The notes: generated from the sequence alone by a model not told the origin. A DNA stretch of 9,764 nucleotides from CAYOMP01 sp964405075 (GCA_964405075.1 CAYOMP010000106.1:1-9764); one strand, 5' to 3'. Positions 1 through 5,892 are shown, numbered from the stretch's first letter. A program made the numbers and translations.

Positions 1-81
1 TCAAAAATACGAGGTCAAAATGAATCTATCTGGAATTTAGTTTTTCATTTGACCAAAGAAATTAAATTTTCTCTTATATAA
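1..81 (+). CDS. Possible 3' end of a plus-strand gene (partial)
   Basis: Reading frame 1 is open from the window edge for 26 codons and stops at TAA 79-81. It ends in residues like ...NLVFHLTKEIKFSLI. The stop falls inside the left arm of a hairpin that looks like a transcription terminator, which is the usual arrangement for the last gene of a unit. The piece is too short to name a family, and an open run of this length can occur by chance, so the call rests mainly on the adjoining terminator. Confidence 0.3.
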   Translation, partial: SKIRGQNESIWNLVFHLTKEIKFSLI

Positions 82-112
82 GGAATCCGCCACACAGATT
101 CCTTATATTTGT
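76..112 (+). terminator. Hairpin terminator at the left edge
   Basis: A perfect 12-bp inverted repeat (ATATAAGGAATC at 76-87 and GATTCCTTATAT at 97-108) encloses a 9-base loop and is followed by TTGTGTG. The T-run is short, so this is a moderate intrinsic terminator. It probably ends a plus-strand gene entering from the left. Confidence 0.55.
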
Positions 113-307
113 GTGTTCATCATCTTCCTCTTTTCTACTTACTCTTTAATCCTTAAATTATTTCATTTTCAAAACTAAAACTCCAAACTATCCGCATTAA
201 GTAAGAAATACTTCATACCCATAATTACAAACCCTTCATCATTTCTCCAAGGCTTTTTGGTTCCATTTACTATAATAATCTTCCTTAATTTCCATAGTGT
301 TACTCCA

Positions 308-326
308 TATTTTTGTGCATTGCACT
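308..326. repeat. Direct repeat copy 1 with GTGC/GCAC dyad
   Basis: TATTTTTGTGCATTGCACT matches 381-400 with one base inserted in the second copy. The similarity extends weakly on both sides (TTCCATAG... versus TTCAATAG...), giving roughly 50-bp diverged units about 75 bp apart. Each copy contains a GTGC-ATT(T)-GCAC dyad. Eleven bases here (GCATTGCACTA) also occur in the dyad in front of the merR-like gene at 2285-2309. Confidence 0.6.
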
Positions 327-380
327 AATTTTAATAATAATATTTCACCGCTAAATTATTTTTACTTCAATAGACATTAC

Positions 381-400
381 TATTTTTGTGCATTTGCACT
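381..400. repeat. Direct repeat copy 2 with GTGC/GCAC dyad
   Basis: Second copy of the repeat at 308-326, with ATTT rather than ATT between the GTGC and GCAC arms. No function is shown by the sequence; a protein-binding site or a relic of a duplicated leader are both possible. Confidence 0.6.
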
Positions 401-525
401 TTTTTATGCAATGATAATTCATATAAATATTATATGACTAAAGTATAGATTCTATCCATTTTTTGCTACAGATGATTCTCTCACTTTTTAACATTGATAT
501 GCGTGGAAATAACCCTAAACTTGCA

Positions 526-1314
526 TCAGACTTTTCTACGTGAAACCAGTATGCAAATGACTACTGCTGCCACAAAATATAAACATGCAAACGGGATGAA
601 AACTTCCAATAAATCACCTGTGTACAAGACATCCAATGAAAAATTTACCATCTGATGTATCAAAATGGCATACCAAATATTTTTGTACTTCTGATAGATC
701 ACACTCATGACCACACTACAAGATACAATTGAAACCATGAATGTGACGCAGTAAATCAGCAAATCAAGTCCCTTATATCCCGAAATCATCCACAATGGGA
801 AATGCCACATTCCCCATACAATCCCGGTGATAAGTCCTGCAGGAACTACTCCATATTCGCTTTGCATATATGGAAGTGCAAATCCTCGATAGGCAGGTTC
901 TTCACCCAATGGTCCTGCAATTAACTGTCCAAAGAAACCCACAATCAAAACTGTAGGTGAAAAGCAAAACAAATCCCCGAAAGCTATCTGATTTTTCACG
1001 GCTACACATCCTACAGCTATCAAAAATAAAACAAACTGCACTGCAATGATGCACCCTATCAGTTTCCAGTTTATCTTTTCTGCAAATAGTCCCTTAAGAA
1101 ATGTCCACCTCGTCTGTCCAGGCATCAGCCTTTTAAACATAGCCATCAGTACAAAAAAGGACGTCCACGAACAAATTGTGACACATATTTGAGCTACCAC
1201 CTTACTGGATGTTACAAAAGTTGTTATGAGTCCCGTAAGCATAAACAGGATCAAAAAAACAACATAAATCATCCCTGAATACAGTACCATATTTTTCTTA
1301 CTTGTTTTTTCCAT
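526..1314 (-). CDS. CPBP-family intramembrane metalloprotease
   Basis: A 262-residue integral membrane protein of the CPBP (CAAX protease and bacteriocin-processing, 'Abi') family. The family signature is complete: GEEPAYRG with E138, E139 and R143, then H171 in WGMWHFPLW, and H220/N224 in LIHQMVNF. These are the expected glutamates and metal-binding histidines of a membrane-embedded protease. About seven or eight hydrophobic segments can be seen (near 13-33, 41-60, 84-106, 117-137, 155-175, 185-206, 236-256). The ATG start is supported by AAGGAG eight bases upstream. In bacteria such proteins often handle peptides or give self-immunity to bacteriocins, but the substrate here is unknown. The promoter at 1354-1384 has MerR-type spacing, and the merR-like gene lies just upstream on the same strand, so the protease is probably its target. 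Confidence 0.9.
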   Translation of the reverse strand: MEKTSKKNMVLYSGMIYVVFLILFMLTGLITTFVTSSKVVAQICVTICSWTSFFVLMAMFKRLMPGQTRWTFLKGLFAEKINWKLIGCIIAVQFVLFLIAVGCVAVKNQIAFGDLFCFSPTVLIVGFFGQLIAGPLGEEPAYRGFALPYMQSEYGVVPAGLITGIVWGMWHFPLWMISGYKGLDLLIYCVTFMVSIVSCSVVMSVIYQKYKNIWYAILIHQMVNFSLDVLYTGDLLEVFIPFACLYFVAAVVICILVSRRKV

Positions 1315-1353
1315 TTTCTTATCTCCTTAATCGTTTTATTCGTAATTGATGTA

Positions 1354-1384
1354 AGGATAAACTATGGTATTGCACCAAGGTCAA
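1354..1384 (-). promoter_or_regulatory. MerR-type promoter/operator of the CPBP protease gene
   Basis: On the minus strand the -35 box TTGACC (1379-1384) and -10 box TATCCT (1354-1359) are separated by exactly 19 bp. This over-long spacing marks promoters that MerR-family activators unwind. The spacer contains a dyad with arms TGGT and ACCA around GCAAT, extended outward by partly matching bases. The core GTGCAATACCAT recurs, with one change, upstream of the merR-like gene at 2285-2309. The site lies 40-70 bases upstream of the protease start codon. Confidence 0.75.
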
Positions 1385-1460
1385 TATGTTTTTTTAATAT
1401 TGTTCTGTTGTATCTAGTACAATAAAAAAGCAAGTGTTTTTACAGTACAATTACATTCTA

Positions 1461-2243
1461 TTACTCTATTGGTCCTTTTATTTCCAGATAAGACTGTATT
1501 TTTCCATTCCTGCAATGTAACAAAAGCATTCCGACAAATACTTCTCCAGTTGGTTTTAATTGATTTTCTTCACAATAGCACATACACTTATTAAATGTAT
1601 CCATCAATGGATTTTCCCCATTTTCCCCATCTTGTACTACTGTATATACACATCTTTGTTTTTTCTGCTCAACAGATTCGTTTACCGGTTTTGTAATGAC
1701 CATTTTATTGCTGTAAATACCATTTTGATTGAAAAGAATCCTTCTCTGCATTTTGAAAACGATTGGGCGCTCATCTTCTCCTAGTTCAAAAAGTTTCGCG
1801 TATTCCTGATAACTTCTATAATCATCCATCTCAGCAATCACTTCATAAGGCTGAATGTTCGTAACACTTATTTTATTAAGATGTTTCTCTATTATCTCGC
1901 AGGAATGAAGCATCTCCTTCGTTCTGCTTTGAAGCAATGCAAGGTGTTTCATCTGTTTTTCTATAGATTTCTCATTTTCCTTTAAATATAAAGAAATATC
2001 TTCAACCGTACTATCGGAACAGATTTTTGAAATTGTCGGAAGCTGTAATTCTGCTGCCCTGTATAATTCCAAAGCCAGTATACGATCAATCTCTCCCTCC
2101 GTATAGAATCGGTACTGATTACCCTCTTCCCGTTGCGGTTCAATGATTCCCAACTTTTCATAATTGCGCAGTCTATCCCTTGAAATTCCTGTTATTTTTG
2201 AAACTTCTCCAATAGAATATCTCTGAATATCATTATTATTCAT
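1461..2243 (-). CDS. MerR-family transcriptional regulator with effector-binding domain
   Basis: A 260-residue regulator. Residues 9-36 form the MerR winged-helix start (YSIGEVSKITGISRDRLRNY, then EKLGIIEP), followed by the wing (REEGNQYRFYTEGEIDRI). A helical linker likely to form the dimer coiled coil follows at about 82-125. A C-terminal domain of the GyrI/BmrR effector-binding type runs from about 128 to the end, closing in YLEIKGPIE. The start chosen is the ATG at 2243, seven bases after GAGGGAG. A longer version from TTG at 2309 would begin inside the operator dyad and lacks a ribosome binding site. Such proteins bind a small lipophilic or drug-like ligand and activate a promoter with 19-bp spacing, which is what lies before the protease gene downstream. 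The ligand cannot be predicted. Confidence 0.9.
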   Translation of the reverse strand: MNNNDIQRYSIGEVSKITGISRDRLRNYEKLGIIEPQREEGNQYRFYTEGEIDRILALELYRAAELQLPTISKICSDSTVEDISLYLKENEKSIEKQMKHLALLQSRTKEMLHSCEIIEKHLNKISVTNIQPYEVIAEMDDYRSYQEYAKLFELGEDERPIVFKMQRRILFNQNGIYSNKMVITKPVNESVEQKKQRCVYTVVQDGENGENPLMDTFNKCMCYCEENQLKPTGEVFVGMLLLHCRNGKIQSYLEIKGPIE

Positions 2244-2284
2244 TTGCTTACTCCCTCTTTTCAAGTCTGATAGTATTTCTTTAA

Positions 2285-2309
2285 TTGAATATGGCATTGC
2301 ACTATTCAA
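2285..2309 (-). promoter_or_regulatory. Operator dyad upstream of the merR-like gene
   Basis: A perfect inverted repeat, TTGAATA and TATTCAA, is separated by 11 bases. The minus-strand centre GTGCAATGCCAT differs by one base from the core of the protease promoter. The shared core suggests one regulator binds both sites, giving autoregulation. The -10 box at this promoter is not clear, so the transcription start is not assigned. Confidence 0.6.
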
Positions 2310-2352
2310 TCGTTAGAAACTATTCAGTACCAATGTCACTTAGTTAAGCTTA

Positions 2353-2374
2353 GCACAAGTTAATAAATTTGTGC
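2353..2374. promoter_or_regulatory. Inverted repeat in the divergent intergenic region
   Basis: GCACAA (2353-2358) and TTGTGC (2369-2374) form 6-bp arms around 10 bases, between the merR-like gene and the plus-strand PH-domain gene. It could be an operator; no matching regulator is evident, and a 6-bp dyad can occur by chance in such AT-rich DNA. Confidence 0.25.
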
Positions 2375-2437
2375 ATATATATTTTGTTGTCTTTTTCTCG
2401 CTTTTGTAGTACTATTTTTTTCGAATAAGGTAGTCTA

Positions 2438-2506
2438 ATGGCTGATGATAAATGTAAAACCATTTTTGCAAAGGACCTAAAATATTACAAAAGAGAGAGG
2501 GAATGA
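2438..2506 (+). CDS. 22-codon ORF coupled to the PH-domain gene; possible HTH-protein remnant
   Basis: An ATG preceded by AAGG at seven bases opens 22 codons. The product starts MADDKCKTIFAKDLKYY and stops at TGA 2504-2506, only three bases before the ATG of the PH-domain gene. The last codons overlap that gene's GAGAGGG ribosome binding site, so translation of the two could be coupled. The opening residues (..IFAKDLKYY..) resemble the first helix of XRE/phage-repressor proteins in this bacterial group. It may therefore be the stub of a truncated repressor that now acts only as a leader. Both readings are inference; the ORF is short enough to be accidental. Confidence 0.35.
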   Translation: MADDKCKTIFAKDLKYYKRERE

Positions 2507-2509
2507 ATT

Positions 2510-2959
2510 ATGGCATTCGGAGTAAAAAACATTTTACAAGGTGGACTTGCTGGAAATTATAGCGAAGTATCACCAGAAGAATTAACTAACGAATATGGTA
2601 TGTATTTAATGGATGGTGAAACAATTACTATGGGATTCAAATTAGTAAGAGATTCTCTTATCTTTACAGACAAACGTATCATCTTTACTGATAAGCAGGG
2701 AGCTACAGGAACAAAGATGAGTGTACAGTCTATCAACCTATTTGCCGTTGTTGATGTACAGATGGAGACATCTGGTTTTGGTTTTGATGATAGTGAATTA
2801 ACTTTTACTTACATTAGCACACCTGAACTTAAAGGACACCATGTTGAATATGCTTCTAAGAAGTTAGAGTTTCCAAAAAAATATAATGTACAATCACTTT
2901 ACAAGGTTCTTCAGGAACTTGCCTATGAAAATTGCATCAGATTAAATGGTCTGGCATAG
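2510..2959 (+). CDS. PH-domain protein (bacterial bPH_1 / YvbH-like)
   Basis: A 149-residue soluble protein, the only clear plus-strand gene. The segment from about 36 to 136 matches the bacterial pleckstrin-homology-like family (PF08000, formerly DUF1696). It has the core 'GETITMGFKLVRDSLIFTDK-RIIFTDKQGATG', where the family is recognised by its FKLVRDxLIFTDKR strand pair, and then ...SINLFAVVDVQMETSGFG with FDDSELTF. There is no signal peptide or membrane segment. The ATG has GAGAGGG at about seven bases and ends the preceding leader ORF's reach. The family forms ring-like oligomers but has no established role. The gene is transcribed away from the merR-like gene and ends at a strong hairpin terminator, so it is probably a single-gene unit. 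Confidence 0.85.
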   Translation: MAFGVKNILQGGLAGNYSEVSPEELTNEYGMYLMDGETITMGFKLVRDSLIFTDKRIIFTDKQGATGTKMSVQSINLFAVVDVQMETSGFGFDDSELTFTYISTPELKGHHVEYASKKLEFPKKYNVQSLYKVLQELAYENCIRLNGLA

Positions 2960-3003
2960 TACAACATTATAGTTTGCAAAAAATAAAATGGTATACATGA
3001 ATC

Positions 3004-3046
3004 AAGGGTATAAAGCTAAGAAACTAAGCTTTATACCCTTTAATTA
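3004..3046 (+). terminator. Intrinsic terminator after the PH-domain gene
   Basis: A perfect 14-bp stem (AAGGGTATAAAGCT at 3004-3017 and its complement at 3027-3040) with a 9-base loop is followed by TTAATTATT. It lies 44 bases after the stop codon. Converging minus-strand transcription arrives here too, so the hairpin may serve both strands, but the T-rich tail is better on the plus strand. Confidence 0.8.
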
Positions 3047-3064
3047 TTATGGATTTTAACATAA

Positions 3065-3166
3065 TTAGAGACTTATTCTCCTAACAGAATAGCTATCTAC
3101 TAAAATATGTGTTATCTTCTTGGTTTGATGCTCCTTTCCGTGGATGATTCCTTTATCTAATGACAT
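3065..3166 (-). pseudogene. Short ORF, probable remnant of a small phage-type protein
   Basis: An ATG at 3166 with GGAG six bases upstream opens 33 codons and begins 25 bases after the DUF2828 stop codon. The first residues, MSLDKGIIHGKEH, resemble the start of a small Cys-rich protein that I recall from phages and islands of Clostridia (of the kind MSLDKAIEHGKEHR...). The rest (..THILVDSYSVRRISL) does not continue that pattern and lacks the CxxC motifs. It therefore looks like a start joined to unrelated DNA. The resemblance is from memory and unverified. Confidence 0.4.
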
Positions 3167-3191
3167 ATTTGCTCCAATCCCGACTGTAAAA

Positions 3192-4820
3192 TTACGCAAT
3201 CAATGGCTTAATTGCATCCTCAATTGCCTGATACCTTGAAGAATCAAGTACTTGTATCAATGCCTCGTAAGGGTCCTTCTTTGTTTTATCAGTAGCAACC
3301 TTCATTGCATTCTGCGAAAATCCTGAAAGCAGACATAAGCCTTCCTCATTATTCACCATAGGAATCGTATCTGTTCTTCCACAAACATTCCAGAAAATTA
3401 GACGTGGCATCTTATAACCTGTGGCTTCGTACTTTTTTGCTATCTGTCGAAACAAAGTGTCATTAGCTGCTTTCCAATTTTCGTTTGCATAATAGCCAGA
3501 AGACGTCGCCGCATCAAATTCCATATCCGAAATAATGAGTATCTGCTTTGGAAGTTCCTCTCTAGGAACATCATTACACTTTGCCATTTCAAGAATCAGA
3601 TCAAATACAGCCTCAATGTTTGTATTTGCCACCTCATCATGTGCAAACATGATTTCCAGCTTATCCTTAAGACTTGTGTTCTCTTTAAGGTCAATAAACT
3701 GTGGACGACCACTAAATGTAATAGCCTTATTATGAAAAACTCCCTTAAGTTGCTCAGCAAAATATATTGCCAATGAATTGCAAATTTCAATTGCCATAAC
3801 AGAACTGCTTCCGGATGCATTCTGAAACATACTTCCAGAGCCATCTGCTACCACAATTGCATCCTCAAATCCCCAGTCATTCTTAAACCCTTCGTTTACT
3901 ATTTTCTTCCACATCAGTTCTGAAAGAAGATTTCCCTTTAATCCTCTTCCATAGCTACTTCCACCTGTTATTCGGTGAACAATCTCATATGGCATCAAAC
4001 CATTTGCGTTCACTTTTCCCTCTCCTAAGAATACTTTTTCAAGATACTCTGTTCTTCTATCAAGGTCATGCTTTTCAAAAGCTTTATCATACTTCATGTT
4101 CGCTTTTGCCGGAACAATCTCATAATCAATTTCTGACCATGCAGAATCAGACATCTTGGTTTCAACTACGTTGGAATATGCCCTCAGTTTCGACAACATC
4201 TGTCTGTATTCTCTTGGAGACATATGAAAATGTTTGCACAGTCTCTTGGCATATTCCTTTGTTTTTGCAGATGAGGTGTTAATACTTGGGAGCCATTTAC
4301 CAAGAAGTGATACCGGCTTTCCATCCTCCATTGCTGTCAAATCCTTATCAAGCTGCTTTTTATACATTGCAGCAACATCACCAGCTAATGAGGTATCCAA
4401 AAGGACAAGAACATCATCATATCTACCGTATTCGGGTACATACTGTATTACAGCCTGTGCAATCTTTGGCTGGGAAATAGCAAGATATTTAAGGCACACT
4501 CTAAATGTTCTTCTTTCACCCAATCCCTCAAAAATATCTCTTAAAAAGAAAAGCCATTTAACGGCATATTTTGGAGATTCCTGAAAGGCTTTGATGAATT
4601 CCTGCACAATGTATTCCTCATCTCTTGCCCTAAGAGAAGAAACCTTGAAATTCAAATCAAGTAATGCTTTTGTGGTTGTCCTATACCCGGTAGCTCCGTT
4701 TTCAGTTATTGATTTATTATTATAGTTCTTTGCAAAATGAACTGCGTGAGATTCTGTTGTATCAACTGTTGCAATCTGCTGATTTATATATTCTCCGTCA
4801 AACCAAAATGCTCTTTTCAT
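3192..4820 (-). CDS. DUF2828 protein: TROVE/Ro-like RNA-binding domain plus vWA domain
   Basis: A 542-residue cytoplasmic protein of the DUF2828 family (PF11443), distantly related to the Ro60/Rsr TROVE proteins that bind Y RNAs and misfolded RNA. Residues 42-310 form the helical-repeat part, with recognisable pieces FFLRDIFEGLGERR (91-104), GRYDDVLVLL (132-141), LGKWLPSINTSS (173-184) and the HDLDRRTEYL stretch near 251-260. A von Willebrand A domain covers about 318-480. Its metal site (MIDAS) is intact: D326-G-S328-G-S330, T400 and D432 in SDMEFD. Length is normal for the family. The ATG is preceded by AAAGGAGG at five bases. No rtcB, rtcA or archease partner is in the window. Neighbours are an unknown 106-residue ORF and an XRE protein upstream. 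A role in RNA handling or phage biology is inferred from the family only. Confidence 0.85.
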   Translation of the reverse strand: MKRAFWFDGEYINQQIATVDTTESHAVHFAKNYNNKSITENGATGYRTTTKALLDLNFKVSSLRARDEEYIVQEFIKAFQESPKYAVKWLFFLRDIFEGLGERRTFRVCLKYLAISQPKIAQAVIQYVPEYGRYDDVLVLLDTSLAGDVAAMYKKQLDKDLTAMEDGKPVSLLGKWLPSINTSSAKTKEYAKRLCKHFHMSPREYRQMLSKLRAYSNVVETKMSDSAWSEIDYEIVPAKANMKYDKAFEKHDLDRRTEYLEKVFLGEGKVNANGLMPYEIVHRITGGSSYGRGLKGNLLSELMWKKIVNEGFKNDWGFEDAIVVADGSGSMFQNASGSSSVMAIEICNSLAIYFAEQLKGVFHNKAITFSGRPQFIDLKENTSLKDKLEIMFAHDEVANTNIEAVFDLILEMAKCNDVPREELPKQILIISDMEFDAATSSGYYANENWKAANDTLFRQIAKKYEATGYKMPRLIFWNVCGRTDTIPMVNNEEGLCLLSGFSQNAMKVATDKTKKDPYEALIQVLDSSRYQAIEDAIKPLIA

Positions 4821-4900
4821 AGGTTCCTCCTTTATGGTAAAACACTAGACACATTCAAATCAGGGATTTTATCCCACCACTGTTGTTATTTCATAATTTA

Positions 4901-4928
4901 AAAAATAAATCTGCTGTAAGTGTCTATT
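4901..4928. repeat. Diverged direct repeat copy 1, upstream of DUF2828
   Basis: Shares the exact 13-mer AATCTGCTGTAAG with 5014-5026 and a looser match on both sides, the two cores lying 106 bp apart. On the minus strand it reads CTTACAGCAGATT followed by an A/T run. The two copies read in different frames, so it is a DNA repeat rather than a repeated peptide. It sits about 80 bases upstream of the DUF2828 start codon. Confidence 0.6.
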
Positions 4929-5008
4929 CGTTGCTTAGTTACTCCAGACGCTCTTTCTATCGGACTTGTCATCCAAAAAAATACCATTATCTTCTTATTT
5001 TGATTTGT

Positions 5009-5036
5009 AAAATAATCTGCTGTAAGCGCCTGTATT
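5009..5036. repeat. Diverged direct repeat copy 2, upstream of DUF2828
   Basis: Second copy of the element at 4901-4928. Weak similarity continues downstream on the minus strand for another 30-40 bases, so this may be an old tandem duplication of about 106 bp in the DUF2828 leader. It could be a regulator-binding pair or a duplicated leader; the sequence alone does not decide. Confidence 0.55.
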
Positions 5037-5094
5037 AAGTTATATGTTCATCATACATCTCATAATGTCTTTCGTCGAGCAACCTATGGTTCAC
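5035..5094 (-). CDS. Tiny ORF overlapping the stop of the 106-aa gene; likely remnant
   Basis: GTG at 5094 overlaps the TGA stop of the 106-residue gene (ATGTGA) and opens 19 codons (VNHRLLDERHYEMYDEHIT). AGAGGGG lies about ten bases upstream of the GTG. The first seven codons are the 21-bp repeat found again after the XRE gene, where the frame reads VNHWLLD and stops at once. The residue pattern looks protein-like, so this may be the start of a lost gene. It is short and unproven. Confidence 0.3.
   Translation of the reverse strand: MNHRLLDERHYEMYDEHIT
5074..5094. repeat. 21-bp repeat at the stop of the 106-aa gene
   Basis: Matches 5459-5479 at 19 of 21 positions. On the minus strand both copies begin one base before the TGA stop of a gene (GTGAACC...) and end in GGTTGCTCGAC. 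The centre is a small dyad, AACC-TAT-GGTT. The spacing of the two copies is 385 bp and the 106-residue gene lies between them. Confidence 0.75.
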
Positions 5095-5411
5095 ATGTTC
5101 TGTACCCCTCTTGCCTCTGCCATATTCTTATTAAAATTCTCGCAAAACTCCTGATAATCTTCATATCCTCTGAGAATCATCTTGTTATACATCTCTGATA
5201 ATGCCTTCAAAAAACTCTGCTCATATTTCTTCCTAATCTTGCAGCTTATAATTCTATATCTAGAATCATCTCTTACAAATTCTATCCCAAATTTTACGGG
5301 TACTTTGTGCTTTACAAAAAGCTGATCTGCCAGGTATTCATCACAATCAATGAAAATATAAGAACAACTGAGTGGACAAAAAGTTTTTAATTTCAAATAG
5401 TTCTCCAACAT
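5091..5411 (-). CDS. Unrecognised 106-residue protein between 21-bp repeats
   Basis: I do not recognise this protein. It is predicted soluble, with no signal peptide or membrane segment. The first half is probably beta-rich (SYIFIDCDEYLADQLF, VKFGIEFVRDDSRYRIISCKI). The second half is helical and charged (KKYEQSFLKALSEMYNKMIL, then YEDYQEFCENFNKNMAEA). The ATG has GGATGGAGG just upstream. It lies 64 bases downstream of an XRE-type gene on the same strand, so the two are very likely co-transcribed. Its stop codon lies inside a 21-bp repeat whose other copy covers the XRE stop codon, so the gene with its leader is flanked by direct repeats. A small effector regulated by the XRE protein is possible, but no catalytic motif supports a specific function. 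Confidence 0.7.
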   Translation of the reverse strand: MLENYLKLKTFCPLSCSYIFIDCDEYLADQLFVKHKVPVKFGIEFVRDDSRYRIISCKIRKKYEQSFLKALSEMYNKMILRGYEDYQEFCENFNKNMAEARGVQNM

Positions 5412-5458
5412 TCCACCTCCATCCTTTTTTCTTTATTTTAACTTCAACGTCTCCCCTA

Positions 5459-5479
5459 GTCGAGCAACCAGTGGTTCAC
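5459..5479. repeat. 21-bp repeat at the stop of the XRE gene
   Basis: Partner of 5074-5094. Here the central dyad is perfect (AACCA-G-TGGTT). The repeat starts one base before the XRE gene's TGA stop. The overlapping GTG frame reads VNHWLLD and ends at TAG (5456-5458). Confidence 0.75.
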
Positions 5480-5745
5480 GCTACTAAATATTCCTTTAAA
5501 CGACTTGAAGAGGACGCAAGGTCCTCTTCAACTAAAAGCTCCATTGGGCTTACATTATACAAAATTGCTAAGGCTACTAAGTTATCGGCCTGTGGATAGC
5601 ATTTTCCAGCTTCCCACTTATACACGGCCTGGGTTGATTCAAAACCCATATAATCCATGACCTGCTTCACAGAAATATTCCTCTGCTTACGAATCTGTTT
5701 CATTCGCTCTCCGCTGGCCACAATGTCGAAACGTGGTCGTTCCAT
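5476..5745 (-). CDS. Small XRE-family HTH regulator (89 aa)
   Basis: An 89-residue protein that is almost entirely a lambda-repressor-like helix-turn-helix. The domain runs about 11-72: GERMKQIRKQRNISVKQV, then DYMGFESTQAVYKWEAGKCY, PQADNLVALAILYNVSPMELL. The start chosen is the ATG at 5745, six bases after AAAGGAGG; the longer frame to 5808 has no such site. By eye, 26 of 60 aligned domain residues match the XRE protein at 7850-8152, and the leaders of the two genes are alike (GATTTT...AAAGGAGGCG). The 106-residue unknown gene follows 64 bases downstream. It probably represses its own unit or regulates its partner; the operator is not identified, although the perfect AACCA-G-TGGTT dyad at its stop codon is one candidate. 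Confidence 0.9.
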   Translation of the reverse strand: MERPRFDIVASGERMKQIRKQRNISVKQVMDYMGFESTQAVYKWEAGKCYPQADNLVALAILYNVSPMELLVEEDLASSSSRLKEYLVA

Positions 5746-5803
5746 ATCGCGCCTCCTTTTTGAAAAATCATCACTATGTTCTACAAAAATACCGCATAAC
5801 AAT

Positions 5804-5832
5804 ATCATAGCATAAAACTGAAATGATGTGTT
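5804..5832 (-). promoter_or_regulatory. Possible extended -10 promoter for the XRE/106-aa unit
   Basis: On the minus strand TGC-TATGAT (extended -10 type; hexamer at 5804-5809) lies 58 bases upstream of the XRE start codon. No good -35 box stands at 17 bp (AACACA), which is tolerable for extended -10 promoters. The surrounding DNA is very AT-rich, so false matches are likely. Confidence 0.35.
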
Positions 5833-5892
5833 ATAAACTTGTGGTTAAATTGATGATTTTATTTTATACACTTTTTTATATAACTAATTCAT

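Larger units (their letters stand above)
113..525. other. Gene-free AT-rich stretch with repeats
   Basis: No convincing gene is present. The stretch holds two copies of an imperfect direct repeat (308-326 and 381-400, listed separately). It also holds a start-less open run on the minus strand (175-324, 49 codons) whose product looks protein-like (...VNGTKKPWRNDEGF...). That run begins inside the first repeat copy, has no usable start or ribosome binding site, and could be a remnant of an old gene. No clear terminator is seen just downstream of the protease gene stop at 526. Confidence 0.5.

Noticed and set aside
1400..1460. Weak hairpin (GTACTGTAAAAA / TTTTTTATTGTAC) after the merR-like stop as a terminator
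   Set aside because: The stem is A/T-only in its inner part with a mismatch and has no clear T-run after it; too weak to list.
2244..2309. Longer start for the merR-like gene at 2309
   Set aside because: It would start from TTG within the operator dyad with no ribosome binding site, while ATG at 2243 has GAGGGAG at ideal spacing.
3535..4584. Several open frames on the plus strand and in a second minus frame across the DUF2828 gene
   Set aside because: They are overlapped by a well-supported family protein, have no ribosome binding sites and give low-complexity, unfamiliar products.
4921..4980. Y RNA-like element for the Ro-type protein (GTCCGA on the minus strand at about 4960-4965)
   Set aside because: GTCCGA matches the conserved strand of the Ro-binding helix, but no complementary TTGAC-type strand or long stem is found nearby and no tRNA-like T-arm follows. 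A covariance search would be needed to revive it.
5074..5094. tRNA T-arm resemblance (GGTTCAC) in the 21-bp repeats
   Set aside because: The flanking bases do not pair as a T-stem and no acceptor or anticodon arms are present; the repeats are better explained by their placement on stop codons.
5746..5808. N-terminal extension of the first XRE protein to 5808
   Set aside because: It reaches into the likely promoter and lacks a ribosome binding site; the ATG at 5745 has AAAGGAGG.
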